Shown in pieces: positions 1 through 5,181 of a stretch of DNA of 5,181 bases. The notes below the pieces were generated by a model. The model worked only from the letters and a program-made list of their open reading frames with translations. It was not told the DNA's origin and did not search any database. A program made the translations under genes and the position numbers. Positions within the stretch are counted from its first letter, which is position 1. The number at the start of each line of letters is the position of its first letter. Origin of the DNA: Oscillospiraceae bacterium (GTDB lineage: Bacteria; Bacillota; Clostridia; Oscillospirales; Oscillospiraceae); contig JAFVAS010000298.1 of NCBI GenBank assembly GCA_017480395.1, positions 1 through 5,181 of the forward strand, in the 5' to 3' direction.

Positions 1-2057
1 CTCACGGCGGTCAGGGTGCCCGGCTGGTAGATCACGTCAAAGATGGCTTTATAGGGCATCTCCTCCCCCACCGGCTTTGCCTCAATCAGGCGGTTATTGA
101 GATACAGCGCCACGGCGTCCCCGTCGGCGTAGACCTCCACATGGGTGCGCTTTCCCTCAAAGCCGGGCCAGGTCCAGCTCTCGATCACGTCGGGCCAGGT
201 CCAGTTGCTCACGCACTTGGGCTGGTTATAGTGCTCCGGCCGCTCCACCGCCACATAGGGCTGAGCGCGCAGGCCGTAGACGATCTCCCGGTAATAGCTC
301 TGGGGGCGGCGGTTGCCGCAGATGTCCAGATCGCCGCAGTAGGCCAAAAACCAGGGCCAGGGGCCGTACATCATGCCATGGTTCATTTCATAGTCATTCT
401 TGCCAATGCCGGACTCGCCGATGTAGTCCCAGGCCGTCCAGCAGAAGTCGCCGATCACATGGTTCTGCTCCAGGATGAGCGGCCAATGATAGCCGATCTT
501 GTCCGGGTTGGTCTCGCTGCCGACAATGACCCGGTTGGGGAACTGCTCCCCGTCCATCCGGTAGCGGGAGGGCATGTAGTTATAGCCGCACACGTCCACG
601 CCCGCGAAGGTCTCCTCGGTGGCGGCGGTGACGATGGGATGCTTCATGATCTCGTCGATGTTGGCGTCGAACATGCTCATCAGCTCGTTGATGTCCGTGG
701 GCAGGTCGGCCACCTGTCCCCCCAGCACCTCGGCCAGGATGGTGCGCATATGGGGCATGATGCTCATCATGCCGTTGATGCAGTTGGCGACGGGCCGGGT
801 GGGATCAAGGGTGCGGAAATAGTTGGTCATGGCCCGGTTCTGGGCGGCGCCGGCGGCGGTACCGGTCTCCGGGATCTCGTTGCCGATGGTGTAGAGGATG
901 ACGCTGGGGTGGTTGGAGTCCTTTTGGACGATGGACGCCATGTCCCGCTGCCACCACTCATGGAAGAACAGCGCGTAGTCGTGATCCCGCTTGCTGTCGT
1001 TCCAGACGTCGAACAGCTCGTCCATCAGGAACATGCCCACCTCGTCGCAGGCCTCCACCAGCGCCTTGGAGGCCGGGTTGTGGGCGCTGCGGATGGCGTT
1101 GAAGCCCGCCGCCTTCAGCCGCTGAACCCGGCGCACCTCCGCGTCCTTCCGGGTGACGGCCCCCAGGATGCCGTTGTCGTGGTGGATGGCCCCGCCCCGG
1201 AGCTTGACGGTTCTGCCGTTGACGCGCAGGCCGTTTTCGTGATCCACGGTCACGGTGCGGATGCCGGTGCGGACGCTGTCCTCGTCGATCACCGTCTCCC
1301 CCTCCACCAGCTGAACCGCCACGGTGTACAGCGCCGGGTCGTCCACATCCCACAGGCGGGGATTGCGCAGGCAGAACCGGGTCTGCACCCGGGCCTCCTC
1401 CCGGCCGAAGAGGGTGAGGGGCTGGTTCTCGGCGGCCGCAACGGCGCCGTCGGGGCCGCAGACCGTCGTGATCACCCGGCAGGCGGCCCGGCCCACGCTG
1501 TGATGCTCCACCGTCACGGCGCAGGTGACCACGGCCTCCGATGCGTCGCAGCGCTCCGTGGTGAAGCGGATGCCCTCCGGGGCGATATGGGTCTCGCCCC
1601 CCACCCAGAGCCACACGGGCCGGATGATGCCGGAGCCGGAGTACCAGCGGGAGGTGCGCTGCATCCCCGTCTTGGCCAGCACCTTCACCCGGCTGACGCC
1701 GCCGTAGTTCAGAAATTTGCCGATCTCCAGCCGGAAATCCGTGTAGGTGGAGGGGCACTTGCCCGCAAACTGTCCGTCCACATAGACCATGGCGTTGGAG
1801 GCGACGCCCTCCAGCTCCAGCAGGACGGACTTCCCGTTCCAGTCCGCCGGGACGGACAGCTCCTTTTCATAGACGTAGGTGCCCCCGTCATACCAGGCCG
1901 CGTCCGGGCCGTTGGGGCTGTCGATCCTCCGCTCCTCCCGGATCATCGCGTCGTGGGGCAGGTTCACCGGCGTACCGGCTGCGCCTCCCACGAAGTTTTC
2001 AAAAATCACGCCCGGACGGGCAAGCATCCAATCGCGATTCAAATCCATTTTTTTCAT
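1..2057 (-). CDS. Glycoside hydrolase family 2 (beta-galactosidase type), C-terminus beyond window
   Basis: This is a retaining exo-beta-glycosidase of family GH2. The frame is open for 685 codons with no stop before the left edge. Visible domains are an N-terminal sugar-binding jelly roll (about 3-155, with NLPHDAMI and the SRWYSGSGIIRPVWL stretch), an Ig-like domain (about 156-265), a TIM barrel (about 268-590) and the start of a DUF4982-like domain (about 612 on, with SWTWPG then ALYLNN). The acid/base is predicted as E394 in IGNEIPE and the nucleophile as E515 in VGSET. Other family hallmarks are GGAIHHDNG (288-296), IRSAHNP (322-328), DELFDVW (346-352) and WTAWDYIGESGIG (540-552). There is no signal peptide, so it is probably cytoplasmic. 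The NxKG motif of beta-glucuronidases is not seen, which favours a beta-galactosidase-like enzyme, but the substrate cannot be fixed from sequence. The gene lies 131 nt after the dppF-like gene on the same strand, separated from it by two inverted repeats. Confidence 0.93.
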   Translation of the reverse strand, partial: MKKMDLNRDWMLARPGVIFENFVGGAAGTPVNLPHDAMIREERRIDSPNGPDAAWYDGGTYVYEKELSVPADWNGKSVLLELEGVASNAMVYVDGQFAGKCPSTYTDFRLEIGKFLNYGGVSRVKVLAKTGMQRTSRWYSGSGIIRPVWLWVGGETHIAPEGIRFTTERCDASEAVVTCAVTVEHHSVGRAACRVITTVCGPDGAVAAAENQPLTLFGREEARVQTRFCLRNPRLWDVDDPALYTVAVQLVEGETVIDEDSVRTGIRTVTVDHENGLRVNGRTVKLRGGAIHHDNGILGAVTRKDAEVRRVQRLKAAGFNAIRSAHNPASKALVEACDEVGMFLMDELFDVWNDSKRDHDYALFFHEWWQRDMASIVQKDSNHPSVILYTIGNEIPETGTAAGAAQNRAMTNYFRTLDPTRPVANCINGMMSIMPHMRTILAEVLGGQVADLPTDINELMSMFDANIDEIMKHPIVTAATEETFAGVDVCGYNYMPSRYRMDGEQFPNRVIVGSETNPDKIGYHWPLILEQNHVIGDFCWTAWDYIGESGIGKNDYEMNHGMMYGPWPWFLAYCGDLDICGNRRPQSYYREIVYGLRAQPYVAVERPEHYNQPKCVSNWTWPDVIESWTWPGFEGKRTHVEVYADGDAVALYLNNRLIEAKPVGEEMPYKAIFDVIYQPGTLTAV

Positions 2058-2063
2058 AAAATA

Positions 2064-2069
2064 TTCCCC
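2064..2069 (-). promoter_or_regulatory. Ribosome binding site deciding the GH2 start
   Basis: The motif GGGGAA lies 6 nt before the ATG at 2057. It is a modest Shine-Dalgarno sequence in an A/T-rich stretch. It favours 2057 over two other in-frame ATGs: codon 4 (2048), which would be 15 nt away, and an upstream ATG at 2090, which has no recognisable ribosome binding site. GH2 proteins of this kind typically begin with a few residues before a motif like LNRDW, which also fits 2057. Confidence 0.6.
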
Positions 2070-2086
2070 ATTTCTCAGTTTGTTCT

Positions 2087-2143
2087 GCATGGACAACTCT
2101 GAACAGGCTGCGGCGTGCACAGGCTGTTCACGGCGTTCCATGC
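2087..2143 (-). repeat. Two-tier inverted repeat in the GH2 leader
   Basis: Two pairs of arms share one centre at 2115. The outer arms are GCATGGA (2087-2093) and TCCATGC (2137-2143). The inner arms are TGAACAG (2100-2106) and CTGTTCA (2124-2130). Each inner arm is 6 nt from its outer arm on both sides, and the inner stem continues past one mismatch by 3 bp (2108-2110 with 2120-2122), leaving a 9-nt loop. An RNA read from the minus strand could fold into an interrupted hairpin that ends about 30 nt before the GH2 start. It could equally be a DNA operator. The dyad is directly visible but its function is unknown. It also contains a direct repeat, ACAGGCTG, at 2103-2110 and 2119-2126. Confidence 0.5.
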
Positions 2144-2180
2144 GTCCCGGAGGGGCGCAGAAAACGCGCCCCTCCGGGAC
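2144..2180 (-). terminator. Perfect 15-bp stem-loop after dppF, terminator-like but without U-tract
   Basis: The arms GTCCCGGAGGGGCGC (2144-2158) and GCGCCCCTCCGGGAC (2166-2180) are perfectly complementary, with a 7-nt loop (2159-2165). The stem begins 8 nt after the stop codon of the dppF-like gene, the usual place for an operon-end hairpin. No run of T follows it on either strand, so it is not a classic intrinsic terminator. It may be a Rho-independent terminator of the U-poor type, a 3'-end stabiliser that lowers expression of the downstream GH2 gene, or a processing site. The structure is certain; the terminator role is inferred. Confidence 0.6.
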
Positions 2181-2188
2181 AGATGTGG

Positions 2189-3154
2189 TTACAGGCCGTT
2201 GATCTCCCGGACGTGGTGGCAGGCCACAAAGTGTCCGGGCAGAACCTCCTCCAGCGCCGGGGCGCTTTGCAGGCATTGCTCCGTGCAGTACTTGCAGCGG
2301 TTGGCAAACCGGCACACCGGCTTGGGGTTGATGGGGCTGGTCAGCTCGCCCTCCAGCAGCACGGGAGGCTTCTTCTCCTTCACCGTGGGGATGGGAATGG
2401 CGGAGAGCAGGCCCTTGGTATAGGGGTGCAGGGTGTGGACAAAGAGCTCCTTGGCGTCGCACTTCTCCACCATGCAGCCCAGGTACATGACCATGATCTC
2501 GTCGGAGATGTGGCGCACCACCGAGAGGTCGTGGGTGATGATGATGTAGGTCAGGCCCCGCTCGTCCTGCAGGTCCTGGAGCAGGTTGAGCACCTGGGCC
2601 TGGATGGACACGTCCAGGGCGGACACCGGCTCGTCGCAGACGATGAATTTCGGGTCCATGGCCAGGGCCCGGGCGATGCCGATGCGCTGGCGGCGGCCGC
2701 CGTCCAGCTCGTGGGGATAGGAGGTGGCGAAGCGCCGATCCAGGCCCACCACGTCCATCAGCTCAAAGACCCGCTCGTCCCGCTCCTTGGCGAACTTGTA
2801 GACCTTGAAGATCTTCAGCGGCTCGGCGATCAGCTCCGCCACGCAGCGGCGGGGGTTCAGGGAGGAGAAGGGGTCCTGGAAGACCATCTGCATCTCCTTG
2901 CACAGCTCCTTTTTCCGCTTCATGTCGGGGTGGGTGATGTCCAGGCCCTCGAAGCGGATCTCGCCCTGGGTGGACTCCAGCAGGCCGATGATGGTGCGGC
3001 CCAGGGTGCTCTTGCCGCAGCCGGACTCCCCCACGACGCCCAGGGTGTGGCCCCGCTCGATGGTGAAGGTGATGTCGTCCACGGCGTGGAGGGGCCCTCT
3101 GGGGGTATTAAAATACTTCTTCAGATTTTTGACTTCCAATAAGTTATCCGCCAT
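2189..3154 (-). CDS. dppF: Opp/Dpp-family ABC importer ATPase, DppF/OppF-like
   Basis: This is one of two cytoplasmic ATPases that power an Opp/Dpp/Nik-type importer, 321 residues and full length for the family. Visible motifs are Walker A GESGCGKST (42-50), Q-loop Q93 in VFQDPFSSLNP, Walker B FIVCDEP with D174 and E175, D-loop SALD (178-181) and H-loop H208. The signature loop reads LDGGRRQR (150-157) rather than the usual LSGGQxQR, so serine and glutamine are replaced by aspartate and arginine. The C-terminal oligopeptide-transporter extension carries C281, C287, C290 and C294, matching the cysteine cluster that binds a 4Fe-4S centre in characterised relatives. The ATG follows the dppD stop by 2 nt, with GGAGGG (3161-3166) 6 nt upstream, so translation is probably coupled. 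The symbol states family position only; the substrate may be peptide or oligosaccharide. Confidence 0.95.
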   Translation of the reverse strand: MADNLLEVKNLKKYFNTPRGPLHAVDDITFTIERGHTLGVVGESGCGKSTLGRTIIGLLESTQGEIRFEGLDITHPDMKRKKELCKEMQMVFQDPFSSLNPRRCVAELIAEPLKIFKVYKFAKERDERVFELMDVVGLDRRFATSYPHELDGGRRQRIGIARALAMDPKFIVCDEPVSALDVSIQAQVLNLLQDLQDERGLTYIIITHDLSVVRHISDEIMVMYLGCMVEKCDAKELFVHTLHPYTKGLLSAIPIPTVKEKKPPVLLEGELTSPINPKPVCRFANRCKYCTEQCLQSAPALEEVLPGHFVACHHVREINGL

Positions 3155-3156
3155 GG

Positions 3157-4125
3157 TTATCCCTCCGTTCCTTCATATTTCAGGCAGCGCACCTTGTGGC
3201 CCGGGGTGATCTCCGTGACCTTGGGGCAGCGTTTGGCGCACTCCGGCGTGGCGTCGGGGCAGCGGGGATGGAACTTGCAGCCCTCGGGCAGGTTCATCGG
3301 GGAGGGCATCAGTCCGTCGATGGGCTGGAGCCGATCCACGTCCTTGTCCAGGCTGGGCAGGGAGCCGAACAGGCCCACGGTGTAGGGGTGGGCGGTGTGG
3401 TTGTACACGTCCACCAGGGAGCCGCTCTCCACGATCTCGCCGGCGTACATGATGGCCACCTTGTCGCAGGTGTCGGCCACCACGCCCAGGTCGTGGGTGA
3501 TGAGGATCATGGCGGTGCCCACCTCATGCTGCAGCTTGCCCATCATGTCCAGCACCTGGGCCTGAATGGTCACGTCCAGGGCGGAGGTGGGCTCGTCGGC
3601 CAGCAGCACCTTGGGGGTGCAGGCCAGGGCGATGGCGATGACCACCCGCTGCTTCATGCCGCCGGAGAACTGGTGGGGATACTCGGTGGCCCGCTCGGCG
3701 GGGATGCCCACCTTCTCCAGCATGGCCATGGCCCGCTCCATGGCCTCCTTCTTGGAACACTTCTGGTGCAGCTCGATGACCTCGGCGATCTGGTCGCCCA
3801 CCGTCAGCACCGGGTTCAGGGCGGACATGGGGTCCTGAAAGATCATGGAGATGTCGTTGCCGCGGATCTTCCGCATCTCGGCCTCCGACTCCTTCAGCAG
3901 GTCCCGGCCGTCGTAGAAGATCTCCCCGGCGGTGATCTTGCCGGGCGGGTTGGGCACCAGGCCCAGGATGCTCAGGGCGGTGGTGGTCTTGCCCGCGCCG
4001 GTCTCGCCGACCAGGCCCAGGGCCTCACCCCGATCCACCTCCAGATCGATGCCGTTGATGGCGTTCACCGTGCCGTCGTGGGTGATGTATTTGACTTCCA
4101 GTCCTTTGATTTCCAAAATACTCAT
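3157..4125 (-). CDS. dppD: Opp/Dpp-family ABC importer ATPase, DppD/OppD-like
   Basis: This is the partner ATPase of the DppF-like protein, 322 residues from the ATG at 4125. Numbered from that start, it shows Walker A GETGAGKTT (40-48), Q-loop Q97 in IFQDPMSALNP, a canonical signature FSGGMKQR (153-160), Walker B VLLADEP with D177 and E178, and H-loop H211. After the nucleotide-binding domain comes the oligopeptide-transporter C-terminal region, with the segment HTAHPYTVGL and cysteines C283, C289, C296 and C300 in the pattern of a 4Fe-4S site. An in-frame GTG at 4134 would add three residues (M-C-A), but it sits inside the ribosome binding site, so 4125 is preferred. The gene starts 10 nt after dppC and ends 2 nt before the dppF-like gene. 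The name reflects family and operon order, not a proven substrate. Confidence 0.95.
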   Translation of the reverse strand: MSILEIKGLEVKYITHDGTVNAINGIDLEVDRGEALGLVGETGAGKTTTALSILGLVPNPPGKITAGEIFYDGRDLLKESEAEMRKIRGNDISMIFQDPMSALNPVLTVGDQIAEVIELHQKCSKKEAMERAMAMLEKVGIPAERATEYPHQFSGGMKQRVVIAIALACTPKVLLADEPTSALDVTIQAQVLDMMGKLQHEVGTAMILITHDLGVVADTCDKVAIMYAGEIVESGSLVDVYNHTAHPYTVGLFGSLPSLDKDVDRLQPIDGLMPSPMNLPEGCKFHPRCPDATPECAKRCPKVTEITPGHKVRCLKYEGTEG

Positions 4126-4131
4126 TGCACA

Positions 4132-4137
4132 CACCTC
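4132..4137 (-). promoter_or_regulatory. Ribosome binding site deciding the dppD start
   Basis: The motif GAGGTG lies 6 nt before the ATG at 4125 and overlaps the last two bases of the dppC stop codon TGA (4138-4136). The alternative GTG start at 4134 is part of this motif and has no ribosome binding site of its own. The arrangement implies that ribosomes finishing dppC can reinitiate on dppD. Confidence 0.7.
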
Positions 4138-5017
4138 ACTGCTTCAGACGGGGATCCATGGCGTCCCGCAGGCCGTCGCCCAGCAGGTTGAACGCGATGA
4201 TCGTGATCACGATGGCGACGCCGGGGAAGGTGACCATGGGCCAGAAGTCCCGGATATAGTCCCGCCCGGCGGAGAGCAGGGTGCCCCACTCGGGCGTCGG
4301 CGCCGGGATGCCCAGGCCAATGAAGCTCAGGCCGGAGATGGCGATGATGGCGGAGCTGATGCACAGGGTGGCGTTGACGATGATGGGAGACAGGGCGTTG
4401 GGGATGATCTCGTGGAAGATGATCCGGGCGGTGCTGGCACCGGTGACCTTGGCCGCCTCGATGAACTCCTGATCCCGGATCTGCAGCACCGAGGAGCGCA
4501 TGATGCGCTCAAACACGCTCATCATGCCCACGGCGATGGCCAGGGCGGAGCTCATGATGCCGGTGCCCAGGGAGGCGGAGATGACCACCGCCAGCAGGAA
4601 GGAGGGAATCGCCATCAGGATGTCGATGATGCGCTGCACGATGGTGTCATACAGCCCGCCGAAGTAGCCGGAGGTGGCGCCCAGGATGGCGCCGCCCACC
4701 ACGGCGATGGCCACGGCGATGACAGAGACCACCAGGGAGTAACGGGCGCCGTAGATGATGCGGCTGAAGATATCCCGGCCAAAGTTGTCCGTGCCGCACA
4801 GGTGCTGGAGGGAGGGATACAGGAAGCGGTTGTGCATGTCCTGCTTGGCGTAGTCGTAGGGGGCCACATAGTTGGCGAAGATGGCGGCCAGGATGATGAG
4901 GATGATGACCGCCAGGGAGACCATGGCCAGCTTGTTGCGGCGCAGACGCCCCATGACCTCGGAGAACTGGCTGGCCTTCTTTTCCTTTTTCCTGGGCGCT
5001 TTTGTTTGCTTGCTCAT
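4136..5017 (-). CDS. dppC: Opp/Dpp-family ABC importer permease, DppC/OppC-like
   Basis: This is an inner-membrane permease, 293 residues, typical length for OppC/DppC. A lysine-rich cytoplasmic N-tail (PRKKEKK, 8-14) precedes the OppC N-terminal domain and the first membrane helix (about 29-50). The family hallmark CGTDNFGRDIFSRIIYGAR spans 74-92. Further hydrophobic segments lie at about 95-117, 132-150, 154-168, 210-236 and 262-280. The EAA coupling loop that docks on the ATPases is EFIEAAKVTGAS (184-195) followed by HEIIPNALSPIIV (202-214). The C-terminus NLLGDGLRDAMDPRLK is typical. A strong ribosome binding site AAGGAGG (5027-5033) lies 9 nt before the ATG, inside the end of the dppB-like gene, and the two genes overlap by ATGA. 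It should pair with the DppB-like protein to form the channel. Confidence 0.96.
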   Translation of the reverse strand: MSKQTKAPRKKEKKASQFSEVMGRLRRNKLAMVSLAVIILIILAAIFANYVAPYDYAKQDMHNRFLYPSLQHLCGTDNFGRDIFSRIIYGARYSLVVSVIAVAIAVVGGAILGATSGYFGGLYDTIVQRIIDILMAIPSFLLAVVISASLGTGIMSSALAIAVGMMSVFERIMRSSVLQIRDQEFIEAAKVTGASTARIIFHEIIPNALSPIIVNATLCISSAIIAISGLSFIGLGIPAPTPEWGTLLSAGRDYIRDFWPMVTFPGVAIVITIIAFNLLGDGLRDAMDPRLKQ

Positions 5018-5181
5018 GCCGCGCTGCCTCCTTCCGCTTTGGCCTTGGCCGGCTTTTTCTTTCCGCCGCCGTACTGGGAGCGGATGCGGGGATCCACAAA
5101 GGCGTAGAGGATGTCCACCAGCAGGTTCACCACGCAGATGGACAGGGCCAGCACCAGGACGCAGGCCTGCACCACCGGGTA
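5014..5181 (-). CDS. dppB: Opp/Dpp-family ABC importer permease, DppB/OppB-like, C-terminal 55 residues only
   Basis: Only the 3' end is present; the gene continues past the right edge. The 55 residues start with YPVVQACVLVLALSICVVNL, the last membrane helix of an OppB/DppB permease, followed by LLVDILYAFVDPRIR, the conserved end of this family. After it comes a tail rich in glycine, lysine and alanine (about 36-55), longer than in classic members, which usually stop soon after DPRIRY. The stop TGA at 5016-5014 overlaps the dppC ATG as ATGA. Position and sequence make it the first permease of the operon, with the substrate-binding protein gene perhaps further upstream outside the window. Confidence 0.9.
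   Translation of the reverse strand, partial: YPVVQACVLVLALSICVVNLLVDILYAFVDPRIRSQYGGGKKKPAKAKAEGGSAA

Noticed and set aside
958..1758. A 266-codon minus-strand open frame within the GH2 gene
   Set aside because: It is out of frame with the GH2 gene, whose catalytic motifs are intact in the other frame. The product is arginine/glycine/proline-rich, as expected from a shifted frame in GC-rich DNA.
141..2102. A 653-codon open frame on the plus strand
   Set aside because: It is codon-aligned and antisense to the GH2 gene. The sense gene rarely uses TTA, CTA or TCA codons because of its G/C-rich third positions, so its complement lacks stops. The protein is a low-complexity mix of G, A, V, H and D with no family motif.
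2058..2188. A promoter for the GH2 gene in the intergenic region
   Set aside because: A TTGTCC box and an A/T-rich TATTTT occur on the minus strand, but their spacing is too long for a sigma-70 pair. I could not support a promoter, although one overlapping the dyad is possible.
2183..3142. A 319-codon plus-strand open frame
   Set aside because: It is the codon-aligned antisense shadow of the dppF-like ATPase; the product is H/G/L/V-rich low complexity with no recognisable domain.
3196..4191. A 331-codon plus-strand open frame
   Set aside because: It is the codon-aligned antisense shadow of the dppD-like ATPase, with the same composition bias and no ribosome binding site of note.
3932..5107. 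A 391-codon plus-strand open frame rich in D, G and H
   Set aside because: It is antisense to dppC in the codon-aligned phase and crosses the dppC/dppD and dppB/dppC junctions. It looks like a repeat-rich acidic protein but is explained by the complement of GCC, ATC and GTC codons.

Overview
This GC-rich window reads almost entirely on the minus strand. It holds most of one polycistronic import operon, followed by a carbohydrate-active enzyme gene that runs off the left edge. The strong G/C preference at third codon positions, strong purine-rich ribosome binding sites (AAGGAGG, GGAGGG), absence of a signal peptide on the glycosidase and the style of the protein sequences suggest a GC-rich anaerobic Firmicute such as a gut Oscillospiraceae/Clostridiales member. 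That assignment is inferred from sequence style and no marker gene is present to prove it.

Layout in the direction of transcription, from the right edge to the left. (1) 5181-5014: the last 55 residues of a DppB/OppB-type permease. (2) 5017-4136: a complete DppC/OppC-type permease, overlapping the previous gene by ATGA. (3) 4125-3157: a complete DppD/OppD-type ATPase, whose ribosome binding site overlaps the dppC stop. (4) 3154-2189: a complete DppF/OppF-type ATPase, starting 2 nt after the dppD stop. (5) 2188-2058: a 131-nt intergenic region made largely of two abutting inverted repeats, a perfect 15-bp stem-loop (2144-2180) and a wider two-tier dyad (2087-2143). (6) 2057-1: a family 2 glycoside hydrolase, at least 685 residues long with its C-terminus outside the window.

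The four transporter genes encode the membrane and motor parts of an Opp/Dpp/Nik-family ABC importer: two permeases and a heterodimeric ATPase pair. The extracellular substrate-binding lipoprotein is not in the window; it may lie upstream, beyond the right edge, or elsewhere. The importer is peptide-type by family, but some members carry oligosaccharides. The apparently cytoplasmic GH2 enzyme next door makes uptake of a beta-linked oligosaccharide, followed by intracellular cleavage, a plausible inference.

The region is mostly conventional. I found no new defence or mobile system. The points most worth a second look are the double dyad between dppF and the GH2 gene and the non-canonical ABC signature loop (LDGGR instead of LSGGQ) in the DppF-like ATPase.
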